The notes beneath the pieces are model-generated. The model had not been told where the DNA came from and made no database searches. It saw nothing but the letters and a program-made list of their open reading frames with translations. The position numbers and the translations under genes are program-made. A DNA stretch of 64,000 bases. Origin: Paenibacillus sp. J31TS4 (GTDB lineage: Bacteria > Bacillota > Bacilli > Paenibacillales > NBRC-103111). The DNA is taken from positions 1,302,001 to 1,366,000 of the forward strand of contig NZ_BOSI01000001.1 of the NCBI RefSeq assembly GCF_018403265.1, written 5' to 3'. This document shows positions 1 to 9,000 of this stretch, piece after piece (the stretch's first letter is position 1; each line of letters begins with the position of its first letter).

Positions 1-160
1 TCTCGTTTCACCGTCAGTTTAATGGATAAATGTCGAGAACTTATGCAGATCTCTCTCTTTTTGTGTGAATGGGTTCAAGAACCAGTTCCATCACGGTATA
101 CTTCTCGGTAAGTGGTGGATTCTCGCACCCGAAGCAGACATATCGGAAAAGAGGGATCGA
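1..160 (+). other. 5' flank of the two-component operon
   Basis: This stretch holds the upstream region of the response regulator. I see no convincing gene in it. An open frame runs into the regulator from position 65, but its first 32 residues do not belong to the receiver domain. A GAGGG ribosome site near 149-153 places the real start at 161. Confidence 0.5.
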
Positions 161-847
161 ATGGAACCGAAATTGCTGCTTGTAGAGGACGAGCCGGACA
201 TGCTGGAGGAGATGCAAACCTATCTGCAGCGTGAAGGGTTTCGGGTATTGACCGCCCGTACCGGCATGGAAGCTCTCGCGATCGCCCGGTCGGAACGGCC
301 CGATCTCGTTGTGCTCGATTGGATGCTCCCCGGGAAGAGCGGCATCGACGTATGCCGTGAAATCAGGCAAACTTCGAATTGCGGGATTATTATGGTCACG
401 GCTCGGTCGGAGGAGTCGGATAAAATCGTCGGTCTGGAAATCGGTGCGGACGATTATTTGACAAAGCCGTTCAGCTTGCGTGAGCTCTCCTCGCGCATCC
501 GGGCTTTGCTTCGCCGCCTGCGTGGTCCGGAAGAGAAACTGTTATTGCTGGAGAGAGACAACCTGACCATTTCCGAAGCCAAATGCCAGGTATTCAAGGA
601 CGGCCAGGAGATCCAGCTGACCCCGACGGAATTCAAACTATTGTACACATTGGCGGCGCGTCCCGGAATCGTATTCAGCCGCCTGCAGTTATTGAGGGCC
701 GCCCTTGAGGACGGCTACATGGGGTACGAAAGAACGATGGATTCCCATATCCGGAATCTTCGCCGCAAGCTGGAAGACGATCCGGCCACCCCTCGGTATA
801 TTCAAACGGTATACGGGTTCGGTTACCGATTCGGTGAACCATCATGA
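161..847 (+). CDS. OmpR-family DNA-binding response regulator
   Basis: This is a 228-residue cytoplasmic response regulator. An N-terminal receiver domain (about residues 4-115) has the acidic residues E9/D10, the phosphate-accepting D53 in VLDWMLP and K102 in LTKPF. A winged-helix DNA-binding domain (about 127-226) ends in the usual YGFGYRF motif. Length and order are standard for the OmpR/PhoB family. The start at 161 is chosen because a GAGGG ribosome site precedes it and the family start MxxKLLLVEDE begins there. Its stop overlaps the kinase start by four bases (ATGA), so the two are translationally coupled. The input signal and target genes cannot be read from the sequence. Confidence 0.95.
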   Translation: MEPKLLLVEDEPDMLEEMQTYLQREGFRVLTARTGMEALAIARSERPDLVVLDWMLPGKSGIDVCREIRQTSNCGIIMVTARSEESDKIVGLEIGADDYLTKPFSLRELSSRIRALLRRLRGPEEKLLLLERDNLTISEAKCQVFKDGQEIQLTPTEFKLLYTLAARPGIVFSRLQLLRAALEDGYMGYERTMDSHIRNLRRKLEDDPATPRYIQTVYGFGYRFGEPS

Positions 848-1964
848 CATGGACGGTACGCCACAAGATATTTGTCTTCATGGGACTACTCGTTCTGATC
901 ATCGGCGGCGCTCACACCGTAACCAAACAGGTTTACATGGAGTCTCTATTCGATCAATTTAGCAGGGAAGAACTAAGTGCGTCGTATTTGAACGCATCGC
1001 CCGGAGAACAAATCGAGATTTTGAAGAGTTACGTTTCAAGCAGGATGCAAACATTCGGGCTTGAAAATTTGTTTTTTTTCATAGTCATCGGACTTGGCGT
1101 CAGCTTATGGATTTCGCGGATGCTGACAGTCCCGTTAAGAAAGCTCGTCGCCGCTATCGAGCGCGTCGGACAGGGGGATCTGGACGTGAACGTACCCGTG
1201 CCGTCCAAAGACGAATACGGCAGAGTCATCCAGACGTTCAACGATATGACGCTTCGCCTCCGGGAAGCGGAGGACGCCCGCAAACGGTTGGTGGCCGATG
1301 TCGCGCATGAGCTTCGAACGCCGCTGTCCATCATGCAGCTTAAATTGGAAAATGCTCAGCAGGCCGGCTCGTACGCCTCTCCGGAGTTGCTGCTTCGCCT
1401 CCATGACGAAGTGATTCGCTTAGGCCTGCTGGTGGAAGATCTTCATGTCTTGTCGCTCGCGGAATCGGGTCGTTTGGCAATGGACTGCAAGCATCTCGAT
1501 CTGTCGGCAAGACTGGAACAAGTCGTGGAAGATGGGAAAATGGAGGCGGAGGAGAAGCGGCTGGACATCAGCTTTCATTCAAACACGAGGCCCGTCATGA
1601 TAATCGCCGACGCGAGACGGATCACGCAGGTGTTTATCAATTTGCTGACGAATGCCATCCGCTACACGCCGGAAGGCGGAAAGATAGCGGTAGTGATGGA
1701 AGACAAGGTGCTCGAGCGGAATGAAGCCTATACCTGCGTCTCCGTCATAGACACCGGCATCGGGATTCCGGCCGAAGAGCTAACCCACCTATTCGACCGG
1801 TTTTATCGGGTGGAAAAGGCCGTTCGAGGCACTCAGGCGGAACGGGGCTTGGTTTATCGATCGCGCATCATCTGGTTAGAGCCCATGGCGGGTTCATCCG
1901 TGTCAAGAGCGAGCCGGATCAAGGGACGACATTTGCCGTGTATTTGCCTGCGGGGAAAGGATAG
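844..1964 (+). pseudogene. Sensor histidine kinase, apparent 1-base deletion near the 3' end
   Basis: This membrane sensor kinase is the partner of the preceding regulator. It has TM segments at about residues 8-25 and 74-92 flanking a short extracytoplasmic loop, then a HAMP domain (about 93-145), HisKA with H155 in VAHELRTPL, and an ATPase domain with an N box (INLLTNAIRYTPEGG) and a G1 box (DTGIGIP). After [10 protein letters not shown] the frame leaves the family pattern. The lost pattern [11 protein letters not shown]...[25 protein letters not shown] continues in the neighbouring frame and stops at 1964. Adding one C to the CC at 1820-1821 restores a normal 373-residue kinase. As written, the frame runs on into the NUDIX gene. 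It may be a real mutation or a sequencing error. Confidence 0.85.
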
Positions 1965-1965
1965 G

Positions 1966-2481
1966 ATGTGTATGAGAAAGAGGGAGTCTTGGCACCGCCA
2001 TTTCGGTGCTTATGGAATCTGTGCCGAGGAGGAGAAGCTTCTTGTCATCGAGAAGGGAAACGGCCCCTACATCGGGCGATATGACCTTCCGGGTGGAACG
2101 GTGGAAGCCGATGAATCCTTAATCCAAACGATTGAGCGAGAATTTCTGGAGGAAACGGGGCTTCAGGTGGAGGTTAAGCGGAATATCGGGGTTTGTGATT
2201 ATCTCATTCCCTATGAGCTGCCGCAGAGAGGCACCTCCCATATCCATCATGTCGCTGTTTTTTATTCGGTCCATCCACTGCCCGGAATGACCATCAAGCC
2301 TCCCCATGTCTTCGAAAGGCAGGATTCGTTAGGGGCAAGATGGGTATCCATCTATGACCTCCAGGAAGAGAACGCCTCTCCTCTAGTCGTTCAAGCCGTA
2401 GAGTGGCTAAAGACCGGACAGCTATCGCTCGAAACCAAACGGCTCGACGACTGGACGGTACTAGAGAAGCGAGGGAGATAG
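1966..2481 (+). CDS. NUDIX hydrolase
   Basis: This 171-residue protein has a full NUDIX box: GGTVEADESLIQTIE followed by REFLEETGL, matching GX5EX7REUXEEXGU. NUDIX enzymes cleave nucleoside diphosphates linked to another group, using Mg or Mn bound by the glutamates of the box. The substrate here is unknown. The start at 1966 follows an AAAGG ribosome site in the last codons of the kinase. An ATG two codons later is an alternative. Because of the kinase frameshift, this gene reads in the same frame as the kinase N-terminus and could be misannotated as a kinase-NUDIX fusion. Its stop abuts the start of the next gene. Confidence 0.9.
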   Translation: MCMRKRESWHRHFGAYGICAEEEKLLVIEKGNGPYIGRYDLPGGTVEADESLIQTIEREFLEETGLQVEVKRNIGVCDYLIPYELPQRGTSHIHHVAVFYSVHPLPGMTIKPPHVFERQDSLGARWVSIYDLQEENASPLVVQAVEWLKTGQLSLETKRLDDWTVLEKRGR

Positions 2482-3423
2482 ATGAGGGATGAGATAAGCT
2501 TGGAAAGCTTACAGGAGCGGATCCCTTCCCTCAGGACGGCCCATGCAAGTACAGAAGTGAAGAAGGGATTGTCTCCCATAGACAAGAAGTACATCATCGA
2601 CCAAGGCCATGGAATCCGCTATTTGCTGCGAACGGCCCCTATCGGTCAGTATGAAAGAAAAAACTCTCTCCATCGCATTCTCATGGATCTTCAGCAATAC
2701 CAAGTCCGTTCCCCTCTACCGATCGAAGTAGGAAAAGTGGAGGAGCTGGGCATTTGCTACCAGCTGCTGTCTTACATAGATGGAGAAGATGCCGAGGAGG
2801 CGATCGGACGTTATCCCGAACAAACTCAATTCCAAATTGGTGTTGATGCAGGGAGAGACCTTGCCAGAATGCACAGGCTGCAGGCGCCCTCTTCGGTTGC
2901 GCCATGGCACATAAGAGCAAGCAGCAAGCATACTCGTTATCTCGAGGCTTACAAAGATTGTGGAATAAGACTAGAAGATGACCATAAAATTCTAGCCTTT
3001 ATTGAGGAAAACCAGAAGTGGATGGCCGACCGCCCCAATCTGTTTCAGCACGACGACTTCCATCTAGCGAATCTAATCCTAAAGGACGGAAGCTACAGCG
3101 GGGTCATTGATTTCAACAATGCGGACTGGGGAGACCCCCTTCACGATTTTCACAAGTTAACGCTGCTTAACAAGGAAGCAAGCGTCCCCTTCTCGGCCGG
3201 TCAGCTTGCCGGCTATTTCGAGAACGGCCAGCTAACGGACCTCTTTTGGAGACTCTACTCCCTTTATGCCGCCATGGGCGTCTTCTCCGTTCTCGTCTGG
3301 TCGATTCGGCATACTCCCGACCGAGTGGAGTTAGAAGTGGAACGCCTCATGACCATCTTGGAGGAACACGCCTATTTTGAGCGGCTGGAGCCAAGCTGGT
3401 ACCGCGACTTTCACTCTTCCTGA
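2482..3423 (+). CDS. APH-fold small-molecule phosphotransferase
   Basis: This 313-residue protein belongs to the aminoglycoside phosphotransferase/choline kinase fold. The catalytic loop is HDDFHLAN (residues 190-197; D192 the likely base, N197 metal ligand). The metal-binding aspartate is D210 in GVIDFNNADWGDP. The start ATG directly follows the TAG of the NUDIX gene, so the two are co-translated. Members phosphorylate antibiotics, choline, sugars or other hydroxylated compounds. Nothing in the sequence identifies this substrate, and calling it a resistance gene would be guesswork. The base composition of this and the neighbouring genes looks less GC-rich than most of the window. Confidence 0.85.
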   Translation: MRDEISLESLQERIPSLRTAHASTEVKKGLSPIDKKYIIDQGHGIRYLLRTAPIGQYERKNSLHRILMDLQQYQVRSPLPIEVGKVEELGICYQLLSYIDGEDAEEAIGRYPEQTQFQIGVDAGRDLARMHRLQAPSSVAPWHIRASSKHTRYLEAYKDCGIRLEDDHKILAFIEENQKWMADRPNLFQHDDFHLANLILKDGSYSGVIDFNNADWGDPLHDFHKLTLLNKEASVPFSAGQLAGYFENGQLTDLFWRLYSLYAAMGVFSVLVWSIRHTPDRVELEVERLMTILEEHAYFERLEPSWYRDFHSS

Positions 3424-3523
3424 AGGGGTTCTGCCGAACCGGGAATAAACGGTCCTCTAGAGGAATAAAGGAATGGAAGGCCGTAAGACCGCTTCAAATC
3501 GTTTGAAACCAGGAGGGATGATC

Positions 3524-4138
3524 GTGGGCTCCAGAATTATGCATTACTGCATTGCTTCCCAATTAGCCGATCGGCTCGGAATCGACAACAAACCCGCCTT
3601 TCTGCTAGGCGGGATCGCTCCCGATATCCATGGCCTGATGAATGTCCCAAAAGGCGTCACCCATTTCAAGGACCGGGACGCAGCCGGCAATGGATACATC
3701 AACTATAACCGGTTCTACGATACATACAAAGAAGTGATCCAGGAGCCCTTCTATCTCGGGTACTTGTGCCATTTGCTGTCGGATGTCGTTTGGCTGGAGC
3801 TTTACTACGAGATCGTAGAGCCCGGACCGCCGGAGCAAATGAAGGAGTACCTACAGACCGCCTATCGGGATTTCCGGAGACTAAACGGACGGCTCATCAA
3901 GCAATATGAGCTGAAGCTTCTTTCCCACGAGCTGCCTGAGGTAAATCTGGAAGGCTATGACGCTGACTACTTGCCTGCCCTGCTTACTTGCCTGCAGCAG
4001 GACTTTGTCATGGATGAAGAGCTCATGAATGAGGAGCTGGAGCTCTTCCGCAACGATAACAGCGAAATTGCGGAATACATCGACCGGTCCACGGAGAAGT
4101 GCCTGCTGTTTTTATCCAGCAAGGGCATTGAGAGTTGA
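3524..4138 (+). CDS. Zinc-dependent phospholipase C-like hydrolase
   Basis: This predicted 204-residue protein resembles the zinc-dependent phospholipase C/S1-P1 nuclease superfamily. The visible pattern is MHYCIA near the N-terminus, LLGGIAPDIHG, THFKD and GYLCHLLSDVVW, which supply the spaced His/Asp metal ligands of that fold. There is no signal peptide, so it is probably cytoplasmic. The GTG at 3524 is chosen as start because AGGAGG lies at 3511-3516 with good spacing; the ATG at 3518 sits too close to it. The substrate is unknown; many small members of this family are called hydrolases without experimental support. Confidence 0.7.
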   Translation: MGSRIMHYCIASQLADRLGIDNKPAFLLGGIAPDIHGLMNVPKGVTHFKDRDAAGNGYINYNRFYDTYKEVIQEPFYLGYLCHLLSDVVWLELYYEIVEPGPPEQMKEYLQTAYRDFRRLNGRLIKQYELKLLSHELPEVNLEGYDADYLPALLTCLQQDFVMDEELMNEELELFRNDNSEIAEYIDRSTEKCLLFLSSKGIES

Positions 4139-4166
4139 GGGACGCCAAACTAGATGGAGGTGACGA

Positions 4167-4628
4167 GTGAGCGAGTATGTGCAGCAACTGCGTGCGTTAG
4201 TTGGAACAAGACCTCTGATTCTCGTTGGGGCTGTGGCGATCCTCCAGAATGAGAAGCGCCAAATCCTGCTGCAGCACCGCAAGGACGGAAACTGGGGATT
4301 GCCCGGCGGGCTCATGGAGCCGGGGGAAACACTGGAGGAAACGGCGGCCAGAGAAGTATACGAGGAAACCGGACTAACCTTAAAACAGATGACCTTGCTG
4401 GAGCTCTTTTCCGGTCCGGAGCTGTATGTGAAGCTCAGAAACGGCGACGAGCTCTACTCGGTGACGGCTCTTTATTATGCCAAGGACTATGAAGGAGAAT
4501 TGGTTAACGATCAGACGGAAGCGCACGAGCTTCGGTTTTTCGACTGGGACAAGCTCCCGAGTCTGAATCCGGCCAATGCCCTTTATCTTGCCAATTATCT
4601 CGATTCCACTTTCCTGCGGAAGAACTAA
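4167..4628 (+). CDS. NUDIX hydrolase
   Basis: This 153-residue cytoplasmic NUDIX hydrolase has the box GGLMEPGETLEETAAREVYEETGL. The layout, with GAVAIL and QILLQHRKDGNWGLPGG before the box, is typical of small housecleaning or ADP-ribose/nucleotide-type members. The GTG start at 4167 is supported by a GGAGG site at 4156-4160. It is the second NUDIX gene within 2.2 kb and is unlike the first beyond the motif, so it is not a recent duplicate. The substrate cannot be told from sequence. Confidence 0.9.
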   Translation: MSEYVQQLRALVGTRPLILVGAVAILQNEKRQILLQHRKDGNWGLPGGLMEPGETLEETAAREVYEETGLTLKQMTLLELFSGPELYVKLRNGDELYSVTALYYAKDYEGELVNDQTEAHELRFFDWDKLPSLNPANALYLANYLDSTFLRKN

Positions 4629-4659
4629 CTACACGCCAACAAGGAGGCTTCCTACAAGC

Positions 4660-5205
4660 ATGAACGTTCCTCAATCCGATTCCCCATGGCGCATCGTCCC
4701 CGCCGGTGCCACCCAGCTGCCGCTGCTCACCGAGCTGTACGAGGAAGCCGCCCGCTGGCAGGCTTCGCGCTCTCCGGTCCATTGGCCGCTCGAGTGCCGG
4801 GAGAACTGGACGCCCGACGTCGAGCGCGGCTATGTCCATCTGCTCGAAGAGAAGGCGACGGGCGCCGTCGCCGGGATGGTGATCCTGTATCCCGACCCCG
4901 AGCCGTTCGACCGGTCGATCTGGCCCGACCCCGAAGCGTCCGCCGCTTATCTGCACAAGCTCATCGTCCGCCGGACATGGGAGGGCCAAGGCTTGGGAGA
5001 GCTGCTGCTCGATTGGGCCGAGGCGGAATGCCGCCGGATGGGAAAGCGGCTGCTCAGGCTCGATTGCATGGGTGACAACGAAGGCCTTAACCGCTACTAT
5101 CCGCGTGCCGGCTTCACCTATCGCGGCCAAACGATCGGGAAAGGCTGGAAGGCGAACCGGTACGAGCGAGAGGTCCGGGAACACCTCGTTTCCTCCCCTG
5201 TCTGA
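4660..5205 (+). CDS. GNAT family N-acetyltransferase
   Basis: This 181-residue acetyltransferase shows the acetyl-CoA-binding motif A region LHKLIVRRTWEGQGLGELLLDWAE (about residues 102-125) and a motif B-like C-terminal part ending in NEGLNRYYPRAGF. Such proteins move an acetyl group from acetyl-CoA to an amine; the acceptor is unknown. The start at 4660 is set by AAGGAGG at 4641-4647. The gene ends the run of rightward genes that began at 161 and is followed by a clear terminator. It is more GC-rich than the preceding NUDIX/APH genes. Confidence 0.85.
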   Translation: MNVPQSDSPWRIVPAGATQLPLLTELYEEAARWQASRSPVHWPLECRENWTPDVERGYVHLLEEKATGAVAGMVILYPDPEPFDRSIWPDPEASAAYLHKLIVRRTWEGQGLGELLLDWAEAECRRMGKRLLRLDCMGDNEGLNRYYPRAGFTYRGQTIGKGWKANRYEREVREHLVSSPV

Positions 5206-5244
5206 TCCCTCTTGGCCGGGCCGCCTTCCGGCCGCCAAGGGCCG

Positions 5245-5266
5245 GCCCCGCAAACGGGGCATTTTT
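5245..5266 (+). terminator. Rho-independent terminator after the GNAT gene
   Basis: A six-base GCCCCG/CGGGGC stem with a four-base loop is followed by ATTTTT. It lies 40 bases past the GNAT stop codon. Confidence 0.8.
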
Positions 5267-5304
5267 CCCATGACTATATTAAATCTGATGTTGATTTTTA
5301 CGAT

Positions 5305-5336
5305 AAGAAAACCGCCTCGTTGAAGAGGCGGCTTAT
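5305..5336 (-). terminator. Rho-independent terminator of the VOC gene
   Basis: Read on the minus strand, GCCGCCTC and GAGGCGG form a stem with a short loop followed by TTTTCTT. It ends the leftward VOC gene. Confidence 0.8.
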
Positions 5337-5364
5337 TGAGATTAAGTCTTCTTTTAAACGTCAC

Positions 5365-5817
5365 TTATTTATTACCGAGTTGTTCCGCCAAACCGATTAG
5401 AAGTCCTTCATGTCCACGAATATAGCAGAGTCGATACGAGTCCTCGTACTGAACCACTTCGCCAACGAGCTGAGCACCATGCTTAGTGAGTCTGGATACC
5501 AGTTCGTCAATGTCTTCCACGGTGAACATGACACGTAGATAACCGAGGGCATTTACAGGAGCAGTTCGATGATCTGATATAGGTTGTGGGGTGAGAAATC
5601 GCGAAAGTTCGAGTCGGCTGTGGCCATCTGGGGTAACCATCATAGCAATCTCTACGCATTGTGAACCCAGCCCGGTTACGCGACCAGCCCATTCCCCTTC
5701 GACAGTAGCTCGCCCTTCGAGCTTCAAGCCAATCTCCTCGAAGAAGGAGATTGCGTCATCAAGGGATTCTACAACGATGCCCACATTGTCCATTCTTAGC
5801 AATTTGTTTTTTGCCAT
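5365..5817 (-). CDS. VOC (glyoxalase/bleomycin-resistance fold) protein
   Basis: This 150-residue single-gene unit has two beta-alpha-beta-beta-beta modules of the vicinal-oxygen-chelate fold: LLRMDNVGIVVESLDDAISFF at the N-terminus and LRVMFTVEDIDELVSRLTKHG in the second half. It ends in IRGHEGLLIGLAEQL, including the glutamate that often binds metal. Family members include glyoxalases, dioxygenases and resistance proteins, and none can be preferred here. AAGGAGAT precedes the ATG with good spacing. It looks clearly more AT-rich than its YhaN neighbour, which suggests a different origin. It has its own terminator. Confidence 0.85.
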   Translation of the reverse strand: MAKNKLLRMDNVGIVVESLDDAISFFEEIGLKLEGRATVEGEWAGRVTGLGSQCVEIAMMVTPDGHSRLELSRFLTPQPISDHRTAPVNALGYLRVMFTVEDIDELVSRLTKHGAQLVGEVVQYEDSYRLCYIRGHEGLLIGLAEQLGNK

Positions 5818-6014
5818 AGTTTTATCTCCTTATGTGTACAACTTTAATATCTGATCCTCTTCATCTTTATTCTATCAATGATTACCAATCCCTTCCAAAC
5901 TATTAACATCTTGTCAACGTTCATGATAACTAAGATAAGTCACACCGCGCCGGGCGACGCTCCCTAGCGTGCGGTGCTCCGCGTCATGTGACGGTGATCA
6001 ACCACACAACAAAT

Positions 6015-6050
6015 AGACGGCTTCTTCTCCGATCGGAGTAGAAGCCGTCT
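6015..6050 (-). terminator. Hairpin terminator after yhaN
   Basis: A long imperfect inverted repeat (AGACGGCTTC...GAAGCCGTCT, loop GATC) lies just past the yhaN stop. On the minus strand it is followed by ATTTGTTGTG. The rest of 5818-6072 holds the VOC upstream region and nothing else I recognise. Confidence 0.6.
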
Positions 6051-6072
6051 GTAGTTTCCAAGCCGCACCCGG

Positions 6073-9000
6073 CTACAGGGTCAGAACCCGGCTGTCCGGG
6101 ACCAGCTCCCGCGCCGCCTCGGCCATATGGGCATGGCAGGTGAACAGCAGAATTTGGTGGCGGGATGCCAGCTCCCCGAGCATCGCCATCGTGCGGCGCA
6201 TCCGCAGCGCATCGAAGTTGACGAGGATGTCGTCCATGATAAGCGGCAGCGGAGCCTTGCGGGCGTATTCCTCCGCGAGCGCGAACCGCATCGCCAGGTA
6301 CAGCTGCTCGGCCGTCCCCCTGCTCAGCCGGGACGAATCCAGCCACCGGCCGTCCGAGGCGCGCTCCGCCTGCAGCCTCTTTTCGCCAAGCGGCGCGGAC
6401 ACGCTCCGGTAGCGGCCGTCCGTCATCCTTTCAAAATAGACCGAGGCTCGGCGAAGAACGCCTGGCTGCCGTTCCTTCTCGTACCGCTCCCGCGTTTCCT
6501 TAAACAGGCGGGAGCAGAGGGCGAGGGTCGCCCAGCGCCCGATCAGCTCCTTGAGCTCGGCCCGCTGCTCCTCGAGCCGGAACAGCCGGTCCGCGTGCTC
6601 CGCGCCGTCCTCCAGCTTGTCCAGCTCGTGGCCGAGCCGGCCACGCACGTCGCGGAGCCGGTCAGCCTCGCGCTCGCTCTCCTCCACGGTCCGGCGCAGC
6701 GCGTCCAGCTCCGCCTCGAGCTCCTCCGGCGCGGCGGCCGCGAGCCGCTGCTCGCACCGCTCCCGCTCGGTCTCCCCGGCCGCCGCGAAAGCGAGCGCCA
6801 GCCGGTCGTCGAGCTCGCGGAGCATGCGCTGCAGCTCCTCCCGCCGCTCGTGGGCGCGCAGCCGCTCGCGGAAGGCCGCCTCGTCGGGCGCATCCGCGGA
6901 CGCCCACAGCGCCTCGAGCTCCCGCTCCGTCGCGGTCCGCTCCGCCTCGGCCGCCCGGGCCGCCTGCTCCGTCTCGGCGCGCTCCGCGAGCAGACGCTCG
7001 CGCTCCGCCAGCTGCCGCTCGGCGTGCGTCTGCCGCTCACGCCAATCGGCGAGCGCCCGCTCCGGCTCACGGCCCGCCGCCTCGCCGAGCAGCCGCTCCG
7101 CTGCCGCCTCGAACCGGCGGAGGCGGTCCCGCTCCCCCTCGCGCCGCCGCTGCAGCTCGCGGCCATCCTGCAGCCGCTGGGCGGTCTGCTCCGCGAGTGC
7201 GAGCAGCTCCGCCGCCGTCTCCGGCGACAGCCCGGCCGGCAGTTCGCCCGCCGCCAGCCAGCGCTCCCACGCCGACCGGTCCTCGGCGGCCGCCTCCTGC
7301 GCGCGCCGGAGCCGCTCCTCGCCTTCGCGAAGCCGCGCGGCCCGCCGCAGCGCCTCCGCGTCGGCCTCGGCGGCCGCCTCGCGCCGACGGCTCAGCTCGC
7401 GCTCGGCTTCGTGGCGCTCGCCGGCCCATCGCTCGAGCTGCACGAGCAGCTCCGCGGCCTCGGTGCCGAGCGCGGCGGCGGAACGGTCCGCGCCGCCGGC
7501 GTCCGCCCGGAGCGCCATCTCCGCGAGCGGCGGGTGCCCAGCGCCGGCGGCTGCGGCCTCGGGCGCCGCCGCAAGCGCCGAGCCGAGCCTCGCGCGGAGG
7601 TCATCCGCGAGCGCCGCCTCGTGCCGCTCGAGCCGCTCGCGCTCGCCGCGCAGCGCGGCCAGGCCTTCGCTGGCCGGCCGGGCTCGGGCCAGCGTAGGCG
7701 GTACCGGCGCGAGCCGGTGCCGCAGCGCGAAGGCGTACGCGCTGAAGGCGCCGGTCGCGACCAGGCCGCCGAGCGCGAGCCACGGCCGGCCCGCGGCGGC
7801 GAGCAGCGCGGGCACCGCCACGGCGAGGCACGCGGACAGCCACGCGAGCGGGCCGAGGGCGCCGGCGGAAGCAGCGGCGGGCGGAGCCGCCGCGGCGTCG
7901 CGGTCGAGCTGGAGCAGGTGGTCCTGCTCGCGGCGCTCCGCGTGCCGCCTCTCGACCTCCAGCTGCTCCAGCTGCCGCAGGCCGCGGCGCAGCCCGGCGA
8001 GCGCCTCGGCGTGGAGCGAAGCGGGAGCGGGGCTGTCCGGCTCGCCGAAGCGGAGCCGGAAGGCGGCGGCGAACGCGTCGCACTCGCTCTCGCGCTGGCC
8101 CAGCCGCTCGCGGGCCTCCGCTTCCGCCTGCCGGAGCAGGGCCAGCTCGGCTTCCGCCTGCTGGACGGTGCGCACCGCCAGGTCAAGCCGCTCGCGTCGC
8201 CCGCGCAGCTCCTCCTTGCGGGCGACGGTGACCGGCTGGCGGTCCAGCACGGCGTCCGTCCAGGCCGGCCCGATCCGCCGCAGCTCGGCGTCGATCCGCC
8301 GGCGCAACTGGCCGAGCTCGGCATCCAGCTCGGCCAGAGCCCGTCTCCCCGCCCGGTAGCCGGGCAGCTCCTCCGTCAGGGCGGCCAGCTCCTCCCGATC
8401 CTCGGGTGTCCCCAGCTCGGGACGAAGCCGATCCAGCTCCTCGTCCAGCTGCTCCAGCCGGGACTTCAGACGGGCGGCGGCGGCATTCTCGTGCCGGCGG
8501 GCCTCAAGCAGCCGCTCCAGCCGTTCTGCCGCACCGTACGGCACGGCAGAAGCCGGCGCAAGCGACTCCAGCTCGTCCCGGATCGTCCTCCGCTGCAGCC
8601 AGGCCTCCCGCGCCTGGAGCGCTCCGCTCAGCAGTGCCGCTTCGCGCCGGGCTTGCCGGAGCCGCTCGTCGAGCCGGGCAATCTCGGCTTCCGTCTCGCG
8701 CCGCTCGGCCGCGATCCGATTATACCGTCCGGCCTGCTCCTTGCTGCGCCTAAGCTCCGCCTCCGCCTGTTCCAGCTCACGGAGCCGCCGGGCCATCTCC
8801 TGGTTTTTGCCCCGGGGCTTGTACAGCGCGTCCGCTTCCTGAGCGGCCCGGCGCTCCGCCTCCGCGATGAGCCGTGCCTGAGCGCCGAATCCCGCGCCGT
8901 ACAGATAGCCGCTCAGCTCGTCAGCCTGCAGCGTGCGGATCTCCTGCAGCTCCGTCAGGCTGAACGCGAACAGGCTGCGAAACAGCTCTCCGGACATGCC

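Noticed and set aside
844-2481. A true histidine kinase-NUDIX fusion protein
   Set aside because: The missing kinase C-terminus is intact in another frame and the NUDIX gene has its own ribosome site, so a one-base deletion explains the fusion.
2482-3423. Aminoglycoside resistance gene
   Set aside because: The APH fold is clear, but the family includes many non-resistance kinases and nothing points to an antibiotic substrate.
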